Below, one piece after another: positions 42,461 to 50,318 of a stretch of 64,000 nucleotides of DNA. A program made the position numbers and the translations under genes. The stretch is from Sphingopyxis fribergensis. Lineage in GTDB: Bacteria > Pseudomonadota > Alphaproteobacteria > Sphingomonadales > Sphingomonadaceae. The stretch's first letter is position 1. Each line of letters opens with the position of its first letter. The notes under the pieces were generated by a model. The model was given only the letters and a program-made list of their open reading frames with translations, was not told where the DNA came from and did not search any database. The stretch spans positions 4,812,501 to 4,876,500 of the forward strand of contig NZ_CP009122.1 of the NCBI RefSeq assembly GCF_000803645.1, given 5' to 3'.

Positions 42461-42622
42461 TAACATCCGCAAATTTACATCATTGTAGATCGCTATGACC
42501 AGCGGCGATCACCCGTCGCCGGCGGGACGGCCCATTGAGAGGGCACCGCTCGCAGGCCATGACGAGGAGCAGGGACGGTCGGCCGACTTGGCGACGACTG
42601 CCGTCCGCTGCCATGGGTCGCA

Positions 42623-43366
42623 ATGCCGACGATGGACGCTGCGCATGCTTTTGCGCTCGACGTCACGCGGGTGAAGGATGCGGCGGGTCTGGCCGATCTG
42701 CTGGCGGAGGCCTGCGCGCGCATGGGCTGTTCCTGGTTCGCGCTGAGCCACCATGTCGATTTCCTCGCGGCTCCCGACAGGGGTGTTCGCGTCCACAACT
42801 ATCCCGAGGATTGGGCCCGCTGGTTTGACGAGCGCGGCCTAGGGCTTACCGATCCGGTGCATCGCGCCAGTCACCGCAGTCTCGAGGGTTTCTTCTGGCG
42901 CAACATGAAGCCGCTTTCGGGCGAACGCCCCGAGGACGAACTGGTTCTCAGTGAGGCGCAGCGGCACGGAATAGGAGACGGGCTTACCATACCGGCGCAT
43001 ATTCCTGGCGAGGCGCATGGTTCGGTGTCCTTCGCCTGGACGCCGGGGATCGCCGCGAATGATATGGCGCTCCTCTTTGCCCGAATGATCGGTGGGCCAG
43101 CCTTCGAAGCCGCGCGGCTGCTCGCCAATCCCGAACTCGCGCAGGTCGGGCCGCGGCTGACGGACCGCCAGCGCGAATGTCTGATCTTGTCCGCCAAAGG
43201 CAACAGTGCCCCGAAGGTTGGACGCATCCTCGATCTCAGTCCCGACACGGTTCGCGAGCATCTTCGCAACGCGCGGCAGCGTTACGACGCGAATGGTGGG
43301 ATCACGCTGACGGTGCGCGCGCTTTATGCCGGCGACCTCAGCTACGAGGATATCGCCAAGCGCTGA
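42623..43366 (+). CDS. luxR: LuxR-family quorum-sensing regulator
   Basis: A 247-residue LuxR-type protein. The N-terminal autoinducer-binding domain shows the conserved pattern of aromatic and acidic residues (SWFALSHHVDF, YPEDWARWFDERGLGLTDPVHRAS, FFW). The C-terminal LuxR helix-turn-helix runs LTDRQRECLILSAKGNSAPKVGRILDLSPDTVREHLRNA. It should bind the acyl-homoserine lactone made by the LuxI homologue 91 bases downstream and act on nearby promoters. The start is ATG 42623 or 42632. Confidence 0.88.
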   Translation: MPTMDAAHAFALDVTRVKDAAGLADLLAEACARMGCSWFALSHHVDFLAAPDRGVRVHNYPEDWARWFDERGLGLTDPVHRASHRSLEGFFWRNMKPLSGERPEDELVLSEAQRHGIGDGLTIPAHIPGEAHGSVSFAWTPGIAANDMALLFARMIGGPAFEAARLLANPELAQVGPRLTDRQRECLILSAKGNSAPKVGRILDLSPDTVREHLRNARQRYDANGGITLTVRALYAGDLSYEDIAKR

Positions 43367-43457
43367 ACTTTTTTCGCCGACACCCCCCGATCGTGCTATG
43401 GTGGAGTGGCAAAAAGCCGTTCAATTGGATGGTCTCTTTCGAAAAGGAGACACATCC

Positions 43458-44075
43458 ATGCTTTCGGTAATCGACCATTCCAACCGCGCGCACGAGCATC
43501 AATTGCTCCGCGCGATGTTCGAGGCGCGTAAGCGCGTCTTCATCGATCTTCTGAAATGGGACCTGCCGGTGCTCGCCGACCGGTTCGAGATCGATCATTT
43601 CGACGATCCCCATGCGACCTATCTGATCGTCGGCGATCAGGAGGGCGGGCATCTCGCCTCGGCGCGCCTCCTTCCCACCACGCGCCCGGCTCTTCTCGAT
43701 GGTCTCTTCCCCGGCCTCGTCGACGGCATCCCGCCGTCCGGCCCCGACATCTTCGAGATCACGCGCTTCTGCCTGTCGCCGGGGATCGGTGCGCGCCAGC
43801 GCCGCACCGCGCGCGACACGCTTCTTGTCGGGCTGGTAGACTATGCGCTCGCCAACGGCATCCGCTCCTACACCGGCGTCGCAGAGCTCGACTGGTTCGC
43901 TCAGATCCGGACCTTTGGCTGGGACTGCAAGGCGCTCGGCGAAGCCGGCATTTACGACGGCCGCGCGCTGACCTCGCTGCGGATCGAGATCGACGCCGAC
44001 ACCCCCGCAAGGCTCAAGTCGGCGGGGATTGTTTCGGGCAGCGCTGCGACGCCGGTCGCGGCCAATGCAGCGTGA
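43458..44075 (+). CDS. luxI: Acyl-homoserine-lactone synthase
   Basis: A 205-residue LuxI-family enzyme. The conserved core is present: RKRVFIDLLKWDLP, the acidic EIDHFDD loop, SARLLPTTRP and EITRFCL, the residues that bind S-adenosylmethionine and the acyl chain. It makes the autoinducer sensed by the adjacent LuxR. GAAAAGGAG precedes ATG 43458. It is followed 13 bases later by a phytanoyl-CoA dioxygenase-family gene, a pairing I recall from other sphingomonads. Confidence 0.9.
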   Translation: MLSVIDHSNRAHEHQLLRAMFEARKRVFIDLLKWDLPVLADRFEIDHFDDPHATYLIVGDQEGGHLASARLLPTTRPALLDGLFPGLVDGIPPSGPDIFEITRFCLSPGIGARQRRTARDTLLVGLVDYALANGIRSYTGVAELDWFAQIRTFGWDCKALGEAGIYDGRALTSLRIEIDADTPARLKSAGIVSGSAATPVAANAA

Positions 44076-44088
44076 AAGGAGCGGGACC

Positions 44089-45000
44089 ATGATTACCGAT
44101 ATCGCTCCAGTCGATAGCCACCAGCCGCCCTCTGCTTCGATGCGGGCGCTCAAGGAAAACGGCTACGCGATCGTTCGCGAAGCCGTTCCCGCCGAGCTGA
44201 TCGCGGCGATCGATCGCGACCTCGATCCGCGATACGCCGCGACGCCCTTTTGCGAGGGCGGCTTCTATGGGACACGCACCAAGCGCTTCGGCCGCCTGCT
44301 CATCCGCTCGCCGCATGTTGGCGCATTGGTCATGAACCCGGCGATCCTCGCCCTCGCCGAGGCCGCGCTCGGCGACTGGTGTGAGCGCATCCAGCTCAAT
44401 CTCGCCCAAGCGATTGAGCTGCATCCGGGAGCGCTTCCGCAATTCCCGCACCGCGATCAAGATATGTGGCAGGGCACACTCGGTGAGGTCGAATATCTCG
44501 TGAATGTGATGTGGCCGCTGACGCCCTTCACCACCGAGAATGGCGCCACGATCATCTGGCCGAAAAGCCATGGGCTCGAGGCGCTCATCGAGGAACCGGC
44601 GGAGGAGCCGATCATTGCCGAGACCATGCCGGGCGATGCCATCGTCTTCCTGGGTTCGACGCTCCACGGAGCCGGCGGCAATTGCAGCGCGTCGGTGCGG
44701 CGCGGGATCATCATCAGCTACTGCCTTGGCTGGCTGAAACCATATGAGAACCAGTGGCTCGCCTATCCACCCGACGTCGCGAAGGACTTTCCGCCGGAGC
44801 TGGCGGCCTTGACCGGCTATGTACAGCATCGCCCAAACCTCGGCAACTTCGAGGGCCAGTGTCCCTCGATCCTGTTCCGCGGCTATCCCCCCGACCCGAT
44901 CGCAGCCGTTGATGCGCTCCGGCCCGACCAGCAGGCGCTTCTTGCCGACTATATCGGCGACCAAAGATCGGCGGGCGGAGACGGGACGCTCGCGGCATGA
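44089..45000 (+). CDS. Phytanoyl-CoA dioxygenase-family (Fe/2-oxoglutarate) protein
   Basis: A 303-residue PhyH-family protein. The iron-binding facial triad is visible: His and Asp in FPHRDQDMW (about residue 124) and the distal His in GSTLHGAGGN, with the 2-oxoglutarate-binding Arg in SVRRGIIIS. It hydroxylates a small substrate; which one is unknown. The close link to luxI suggests a signal-related substrate, while the lasso operon downstream raises the alternative of peptide tailoring. AAAGGAG precedes the ATG. It overlaps the next gene (ATGA). Confidence 0.85.
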   Translation: MITDIAPVDSHQPPSASMRALKENGYAIVREAVPAELIAAIDRDLDPRYAATPFCEGGFYGTRTKRFGRLLIRSPHVGALVMNPAILALAEAALGDWCERIQLNLAQAIELHPGALPQFPHRDQDMWQGTLGEVEYLVNVMWPLTPFTTENGATIIWPKSHGLEALIEEPAEEPIIAETMPGDAIVFLGSTLHGAGGNCSASVRRGIIISYCLGWLKPYENQWLAYPPDVAKDFPPELAALTGYVQHRPNLGNFEGQCPSILFRGYPPDPIAAVDALRPDQQALLADYIGDQRSAGGDGTLAA

Positions 45001-45635
45001 GCCCGGGCACCACGATGGAGCGGGTCTATCTGGACCTCAAGGCGCGTATCCTGTCGGGCACCTATCCGCCCGGTACGCGCCTCGAGGCGGCGCAGCTCGC
45101 AAAGTCGCTGGCGGCCAGCGCTACCCCCGTTCGCGATGCCCTGTATCGCCTGTCGGGCGAGCGGATCATCGAGAGCTGGCATCAGGAGGGGTTTCGGCAG
45201 CCCCTTCTTAATGAGGCGGATTTGGTCGAACTCTATTGGTGGACCGGCGCCCTTCTCTCGCTGGCGTTGAAGGGGAGGACGCCGAGGCCCGATTTGCCAG
45301 GCGGACTGATCTCGCTCGCGAATCACCAGGCCTATCCTGAGGGGCTCAATGGCCTCTTCCGGACCATCGCAATCGGCAGCAGCAACGGCGAACTTCGCGC
45401 TACCATCATCAATTGTGTCGAGCGAAGCATGACAATCCGCACATTGGAGGTTCGTGTCGATGGGTCTGTGGGCGACGCGCTCACGGCGATGGCGGACGAT
45501 TACCGGTTCGGTCGATGGAGCGCTTTACGCAGTAAAATCACGCGCTTCCATCGCCGCCGCGCGTCATATGCCGGCCGCGTCGCGGCCGAAATCCGGCGCC
45601 GGTCCGAGCCGCTGGATAATATTCGGAGAATATGA
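44997..45635 (+). CDS. GntR-family regulator at the head of the lasso operon
   Basis: A 212-residue protein with a GntR winged helix (ERVYLDLKARILSGTYPPGTRLEAAQLAKSLAASATPVRDALYRLSGERII-like, residues 8-58). The C-terminal half (about 150 residues) is helical and does not show the usual FCD metal or ligand motifs clearly. It is translationally coupled to the PhyH gene and ends 82 bases before the first lasso precursor. The position suggests it controls the lasso peptide genes; this is inference. Confidence 0.82.
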   Translation: MSPGTTMERVYLDLKARILSGTYPPGTRLEAAQLAKSLAASATPVRDALYRLSGERIIESWHQEGFRQPLLNEADLVELYWWTGALLSLALKGRTPRPDLPGGLISLANHQAYPEGLNGLFRTIAIGSSNGELRATIINCVERSMTIRTLEVRVDGSVGDALTAMADDYRFGRWSALRSKITRFHRRRASYAGRVAAEIRRRSEPLDNIRRI

Positions 45636-45656
45636 GTCGTATTAAATTCCTATACG
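45619..45656. promoter_or_regulatory. Two small dyads before the lasso precursors
   Basis: ATATTC-GGA-GAATAT (45619-45633) overlaps the end of the GntR gene, and CGTAT / ATACG (45638-45656) follows. Both lie in the 100 bases before the first precursor and may be operator sites for LuxR, GntR or the ECF sigma factor. Confidence 0.4.
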
Positions 45657-45717
45657 GCGCGGCCTCCCTAGCTTCGAGAGGGCCGCAATTCCGCGGCAAT
45701 CATGGAAGGAAGCGATC

Positions 45718-45840
45718 ATGGACCGCGAACTCAATGAGTTGATCGAACTCGGCAGCGTTACCGGCGACACCGCGGGCAGCGAAGACGTCGGCATCGAAAC
45801 GAACGGCAAGTTCAAGCCGCTCGGACTCAGCCAGGACTGA
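45718..45840 (+). CDS. Lasso peptide precursor 1
   Basis: A 40-residue precursor. The leader is 19 residues, MDRELNELIELGSVTGDTA, with the conserved leader signature LxELGxVxxxTxG and Thr at position -2. The predicted core is 21 residues: ring GSEDVGIE with Gly1 linked to Glu8, then tail TNGKFKPLGLSQD. No other acidic residue stands at position 7, 8 or 9, so an 8-residue ring is the only usual choice. GGAAGGAAG precedes the ATG. It is followed by a hairpin and a second precursor. I do not recall a published lasso peptide with this core. Confidence 0.88.
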   Translation: MDRELNELIELGSVTGDTAGSEDVGIETNGKFKPLGLSQD

Positions 45841-45848
45841 CCAGCGCT

Positions 45849-45877
45849 CCGGGGACCGGCCCGAGGCCGGCCCCCGG
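45849..45877 (+). terminator. Hairpin after lasso precursor 1
   Basis: Arms CCGGGGACCGGCC and GGCCGGCCCCCGG pair over 13 bases with one mismatch around CGA. There is no T-run. It probably stabilises the 3' end of a precursor-only transcript or causes partial termination. Confidence 0.6.
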
Positions 45878-45908
45878 TCGTTTCCTTGTGTCTGAGAAGG
45901 GAAGCAAC

Positions 45909-46031
45909 ATGGAACGCGATAACGACACGCTCGTCGAACTCGGCTCGGTCTCCGGTGACACCGCCGGCGACTGGGGCCTGTATGTCGAAGCCGGCGGCCG
46001 TATGCCGACGCCCGGTCTCGTCCAGGACTGA
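45909..46031 (+). CDS. Lasso peptide precursor 2
   Basis: A second 40-residue precursor, 69 bases after the first. Leader MERDNDTLVELGSVSGDTA shares the LxELGSVSGDTA block with precursor 1. The predicted core is again 21 residues: ring GDWGLYVE closed by Gly1-Glu8, then tail AGGRMPTPGLVQD. Cores 1 and 2 share the C-terminal pattern G-L-x-Q-D but differ in the loop and ring, so the operon should make two related peptides. GAAGGGAAG precedes the ATG. Confidence 0.88.
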   Translation: MERDNDTLVELGSVSGDTAGDWGLYVEAGGRMPTPGLVQD

Positions 46032-46040
46032 CTGGTGTAT

Positions 46041-46072
46041 CCGGGAGCCGTCCAGCATCGAGCGGCTCCCGG
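46041..46072 (+). terminator. Hairpin after lasso precursor 2
   Basis: CCGGGAGCCG and CGGCTCCCGG are perfect 10-base arms around 12 bases, ending 15 bases before the maturation-protein start. There is no T-run, so partial read-through into the biosynthetic genes is expected. Confidence 0.6.
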
Positions 46073-46087
46073 GTCTCGCGCGGCGCC

Positions 46088-46747
46088 ATGACGACCGGCT
46101 GGAAACTGGCAACCGGAACGGGCTATTGCGAAGTCGACGGAGATCTCGTCTTCCTCGACCTTGTCCGGGACAAATATTTCGCGCTGCGCGGGCAAGACCG
46201 CGCGGCCTTCGAGCGGCTTCGGGCAGGCGAGCCGAACGACAGCGAGGCGATGGGGCGTCTTGTGGCGACAGGATTCCTCGCACGGTCGAGCGAGCCGACG
46301 AAGCTCGATCCGGCCTCGCCTCACATTCCGGCCAACGATTTGTCGGCGGTCGCCGACGGACCGACATCGCTCCGCATGGGTTTCGCAGCGTCCCGCGCGC
46401 TGCGCTGGGCAAGACGTTCGATGCGGCCAAACCGGATCGCGTCAACGGTGGAAGCCATGCGGAACGCAAAGCTTCGGCTCGGCGTGCCGGGCGCCGAAGC
46501 GGCGGTTCGGGGCATCGCTTCATCCTATGCAGCATCGCGCTGGATGGCGCGGACCCCGCCACGATGTTTGATCGACGCGCTAGCGCTCGACCACATCCTC
46601 CTGTCGCACGGCCTAGGCGCGCGGCTGGTTTTTGGGGTGCGTCTCAGCCCCTTTGCCGCACATTGCTGGTTACAGAGTCCCGGCGCGGTGTTGACCGGAA
46701 CCTCGGCCGAGGCCCGCAACTTCACACCAATATTGGCGATCGGATGA
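46088..46747 (+). CDS. Lasso peptide B protein (recognition and leader protease, fused)
   Basis: A 219-residue fused B1-B2 protein. Residues 1-80 form the PqqD-like recognition element that binds the precursor leader (GYCEVDGDLVFLDLVRDKYFALRG). Residues 120-219 form the transglutaminase-like cysteine protease: Cys160 in PPRCLIDALAL and His192 in FAAHCW, which cut the leader after the conserved Thr-x site. It starts 15 bases after the second hairpin and its stop overlaps the start of the cyclase gene. Confidence 0.9.
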   Translation: MTTGWKLATGTGYCEVDGDLVFLDLVRDKYFALRGQDRAAFERLRAGEPNDSEAMGRLVATGFLARSSEPTKLDPASPHIPANDLSAVADGPTSLRMGFAASRALRWARRSMRPNRIASTVEAMRNAKLRLGVPGAEAAVRGIASSYAASRWMARTPPRCLIDALALDHILLSHGLGARLVFGVRLSPFAAHCWLQSPGAVLTGTSAEARNFTPILAIG

Positions 46748-48444
46748 AACGCGGCATTCTCGCACTTGTGGGAACCACGTCCGGGGGGCTGGCGCTTGCG
46801 GCAGCTGCCGAGCGCCACGCATTGCGATGCGTTCAGAATGCGGGCGCACTGACCGTCTATGCAGGCGCCGGCATTGCTGACCAAGTGATGGAAAGCGGTG
46901 CCCTATTGCTCGGGGACATTTATTCGCTTTCGGGCGCTACCTGCCACGCGCCCGGCGACGGCTGGGGAAGCTATCTGGCCTTCACCGTCGACGATGCATC
47001 GGTCGAGATCGCGCGCGCCGCGCTCACCGGCATGCCGATCTACTGGACCCGGTTTGAAGACGGCTTTCTGCTTTGGAACGATCTCGAGCTGGTCGCGCCA
47101 ATGCTTGGCATCGGGTCATTCGATTGGCAGTTCATCGCCGGGACTTTGGCGTACGCCAATCTGCGGACCGAACGGACCGGGCTTGAAGGTGTGAGCGAGC
47201 TATTGCCCGGCAGCTGTGCCAAGTTTTTGGCCGAGGAGTCAGCTGTCCAGACTTTGTGGACGCCTTGGAAGGCTGTCTCGCAGCCCGATCTTCGACCAGT
47301 CGCTGAACTTGCGCTAGACCTCGAACGTCGGTTCCTTGGGTGCTTGCGAGGCTGGTGTGGGAATCGGAGCGACATCCTGCTCGAGCTGTCGGGCGGACTC
47401 GACTCTTCGATCGTCGCGGCAGGCCTGTCATCGGCGCAAGCCAATTTCTCTGCCGTCACTTTCGTTTCGTCCGGTGCCGACGGCGACGAGCGTCCCTACG
47501 CGCGCGCCGTCGCGGCGCATTGCGGTGCTGAGCTTCTCGAAATGCCCCACGCGGATACCGGCATCGATCTGGTATCGCTACCGCCTGTCCTTCACGCGCG
47601 GCCCTCCGCCTATGGCGTGCTCGGCGGGATCGACGATGCCTTCGAATCGGCGTTCCCCGTTTCCGATGCCGCGATCTTCGGGGGCATCGGTGGGGACAAT
47701 ATCTTCGATTTCGACACGAGCGTCGCGCCGATCCTCGACGCCTTTCGTCATTTCGGGCCGCGGCGCCCTGCATTCGAGACGATGCGCGACGTCGCGCGCG
47801 CGGGCGATGCAACGGTCTGGCAGGCCGCTCGCTTGGCGTATCGGGCGGTGCGGGACGGCCCGAGCGGCTGGCGCCGTGAGACCGGCTTCTGCGTCGCGGA
47901 CCAGGTGCCGGCCTCGCCGCCGGCTCATCCCTGGGATGCGGGCGAGGAGGATGCGCCGCGCGGCAAGCGCAACCATGTGCGCGCGCTTCGGCGCATCCTC
48001 GACTTCGTCGACCGGCCGCGCCGCTGGCGGGACCGCGATGTCGTAGCGCCGCTGCTTTCACAGCCGGTGGTAGAATTTTGCCTTACTGTTCCGAGCTGGG
48101 CGTGGGTGAGGGGCGGTCGCGACCGCGCGGTTGCCCGCGCCGCATTCGCGTCGCGACTTCCGCCGGAGGTCGTTTGGAGGCGCGGCAAAGGGCGGCTCGA
48201 TTCCCTCTGTACCGCAAGCTATCTTCGCCAGCGCGGTGCGCTCGCCGACCTCCTGCTCGGCGGGCGGCTGGCGGAACGCGGGCTGCTGGACAAGCCTGCG
48301 ATCGAGACCTACCTCGCGCACGATCTCGTCGAGGGCGACTTCGCCTATTTCCGGCTGCTCGAAATCGCCGATGTCGAACGTTGGGTGCGGTCGGTAGAAG
48401 CCTCGCCCTTGATGGGGCCGAGCAGCCGCCAGCGACGATACTGA
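46744..48444 (+). CDS. Lasso cyclase (asparagine synthetase-like C protein)
   Basis: A 566-residue protein with an N-terminal glutaminase-like region without catalytic Cys2 (residues 1-190) and a C-terminal asparagine-synthetase domain with the ATP-pyrophosphatase loop LSGGLDSS (216-222). It adenylates the ring Glu8 side chain and forms the isopeptide bond with Gly1 around the threaded tail. The start overlaps the B gene stop (ATGA). The 3' end overlaps the convergent isopeptidase gene by 100 bases. Confidence 0.92.
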   Translation: MKRGILALVGTTSGGLALAAAAERHALRCVQNAGALTVYAGAGIADQVMESGALLLGDIYSLSGATCHAPGDGWGSYLAFTVDDASVEIARAALTGMPIYWTRFEDGFLLWNDLELVAPMLGIGSFDWQFIAGTLAYANLRTERTGLEGVSELLPGSCAKFLAEESAVQTLWTPWKAVSQPDLRPVAELALDLERRFLGCLRGWCGNRSDILLELSGGLDSSIVAAGLSSAQANFSAVTFVSSGADGDERPYARAVAAHCGAELLEMPHADTGIDLVSLPPVLHARPSAYGVLGGIDDAFESAFPVSDAAIFGGIGGDNIFDFDTSVAPILDAFRHFGPRRPAFETMRDVARAGDATVWQAARLAYRAVRDGPSGWRRETGFCVADQVPASPPAHPWDAGEEDAPRGKRNHVRALRRILDFVDRPRRWRDRDVVAPLLSQPVVEFCLTVPSWAWVRGGRDRAVARAAFASRLPPEVVWRRGKGRLDSLCTASYLRQRGALADLLLGGRLAERGLLDKPAIETYLAHDLVEGDFAYFRLLEIADVERWVRSVEASPLMGPSSRQRRY

Positions 48445-50318
48445 TCGGCCTTCGCTGGATCGGGGTCGATCTCGCCTTTGAGCCAGAAGCGGAACCAGTC
48501 GAGATTGCGCTCATAGGCCGCGAGCTTCTGGCGGGGTTCGACCTTCAGATGCGGGGCGAGGGGGAAGAGGTGGGTCTCGCCGAGACCGTTGGTAGCAAGC
48601 TTGCTCATCAGTTCGGCCGACTGGCGCGCTTCGCTCTCGGGAAGTTGCAGCAGCATCGGCGCCGTGATCATATCAATATTGAGCGCGGCCGAAAGCGCCT
48701 GCCACTCGGCAGGTTCGGTATCCGGCGGGCCGAGCTTCCAGTTCTGCCGGATATTGCGGGCGAATGTCTCGCGGCCCGGGCGAGCATTGTACCAGTAATA
48801 CGTGGGTTCGATCTGGACCGAGGCGATCGAAACCGCCTTGAGAAGATCGCTGTGCATGGCAGTCCATACCGCAACCTCGCTTCCGAAGCTGAGACCGCCC
48901 ATGCCGACGCGGCTGCGATCTATCGTTCCGCGCCGGTCGAGGGTGTCGATCGCGGCCCGCACGGCTTCCATGCCGATCTGGTAGCGATCCTGCGCGATCT
49001 CGCCGCCTGGGAGGACGTCGATGCAGAGCGATGCGATGCCGCCCGCGGCAAGCGCGCGCAGAGGCCATTCGTCGCCTGTTCCGCCGCGCAGATATCCATT
49101 GCAGCGATAGTAGGTGACGAAGAGCGGCAGCCGCCCGGGGATCTTCGGGCGGATGAGTATGCCCGACGCACGGCTGCCGCTCACCTGCCACGCGATCGTT
49201 TCGACAAGGAGCCCGTCGCGGCCAGGAAATGAATTTGGGGAATCGATGATCTTCTTGCGGCCAGAGGCCTCGATCCGGACGAGGCGGGGTGAGACCGACG
49301 CGGCCGCCTCGACGCAAAAGATTGCTTTTTCGCCTGCAGCGCAGGGCTTGCTGTCGCTCCGCCCACTCGAGAGCTGTCCTGCCGAGACCGCGATCATCTT
49401 GAACTTCGCCGACGCGGGCGTCCACACATGCAGGGTCGTTTGGCCCGATTGGGCGCGGAGTGCGATCAGGACGCGGCCGTCGGCAAGCCCGCTCCGCCAT
49501 GCGATACGCTCCGCATCGTTCGGGCAGCCGCTCGCCGCGACGCAGACGCCGCGCTGCCGAAGAATGCCGCGGAGGCTTTCGGGGATGTCCGGCCCGGGCG
49601 CCGGCTTGAGCAGGGCGCGTTCAGCGTCGTTCGCCGGGCGCTCGCTGGTGCCGGATGCGTCTCGGGCAACGACAGCGCGCGGTGTATCTTCGAGCAGCGG
49701 CACGCGGTCGAACCAGTCACCAGAGAAGCGCTGCGTCGAAGGACGTCCATTGATTGAGGCGCCGCGATAGAGGGGTTGGGCAAGATCGACGCGCGCGTCG
49801 AACAAGATACCGGTGTCGCGCTCGGCCTCCTCTGCCCGCGCGATCGCATCGCGCGGAGGTCCTTCGCGCGAGATGACGGTACCGTCAGCGGCGATGGCAA
49901 AGGCCTCGATTTCGCCTTCGCTTGGCCCGATCTCGTGGAATCCCGACCCGTCGATGGGACTCACCCACAGGCCGATTCGTCCGTCGACAAGGGCACGGAC
50001 AACGACTGCCTTGCCGTCGGGCATCCATGTGGCTTCGCCGGGCAGGACGCTCCCGGCGTCGTTCCACATCGCGGTGCCGAGTCGTCCGAGCGCGCGGGGA
50101 GGGGCGGTGGCGTCCGTGGGCGCTAGATACCAGTCGATATCGATCCGGTTGGTGACGGTGGATGGGCGCTCGACCCGATAGGCGATCCAATTTCCGTCAG
50201 GAGAGACCGCGAGCCCCGACAGGTCGGCAATCTCGGCGATTTCGCGCGGGGTCGTCTGGCTGGCCGCGGGCGATGCCGCGGCCAGGAGACAGCCGAGGAT
50301 CGCGGCTTTGCTCACCAT
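48345..50318 (-). CDS. Lasso peptide isopeptidase
   Basis: A 657-residue serine hydrolase of the AtxE type: signal peptide (to about residue 20), a beta-propeller-like region (to about 370), and a C-terminal alpha/beta hydrolase with GMGGLSFGSEVA (Ser477). A Glu at 561 and His590 (FPLAPHLKVEPRQKLAAYERNLDWFRFWLKGE-like) complete the likely triad, matching my memory of AtxE2 (Ser-Glu-His). It opens the isopeptide ring of imported lasso peptides. It is adjacent to the lasso operon on the opposite strand, and its start overlaps the receptor gene. Confidence 0.88.
   Translation of the reverse strand: MVSKAAILGCLLAAASPAASQTTPREIAEIADLSGLAVSPDGNWIAYRVERPSTVTNRIDIDWYLAPTDATAPPRALGRLGTAMWNDAGSVLPGEATWMPDGKAVVVRALVDGRIGLWVSPIDGSGFHEIGPSEGEIEAFAIAADGTVISREGPPRDAIARAEEAERDTGILFDARVDLAQPLYRGASINGRPSTQRFSGDWFDRVPLLEDTPRAVVARDASGTSERPANDAERALLKPAPGPDIPESLRGILRQRGVCVAASGCPNDAERIAWRSGLADGRVLIALRAQSGQTTLHVWTPASAKFKMIAVSAGQLSSGRSDSKPCAAGEKAIFCVEAAASVSPRLVRIEASGRKKIIDSPNSFPGRDGLLVETIAWQVSGSRASGILIRPKIPGRLPLFVTYYRCNGYLRGGTGDEWPLRALAAGGIASLCIDVLPGGEIAQDRYQIGMEAVRAAIDTLDRRGTIDRSRVGMGGLSFGSEVAVWTAMHSDLLKAVSIASVQIEPTYYWYNARPGRETFARNIRQNWKLGPPDTEPAEWQALSAALNIDMITAPMLLQLPESEARQSAELMSKLATNGLGETHLFPLAPHLKVEPRQKLAAYERNLDWFRFWLKGEIDPDPAKADQYRRWRLLGPIKGEASTDRTQRSTSAISSSRK

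Noticed and set aside
43367..43457. Canonical lux box before luxI
   Set aside because: I found no convincing 18-20 base dyad of lux-box type in this space; only weak partial symmetry.
45778..45789. Ring closure of lasso core 1 at Glu3 or Asp4
   Set aside because: Known lasso rings have 7 to 9 residues; Glu8 is the only acid at 7, 8 or 9.
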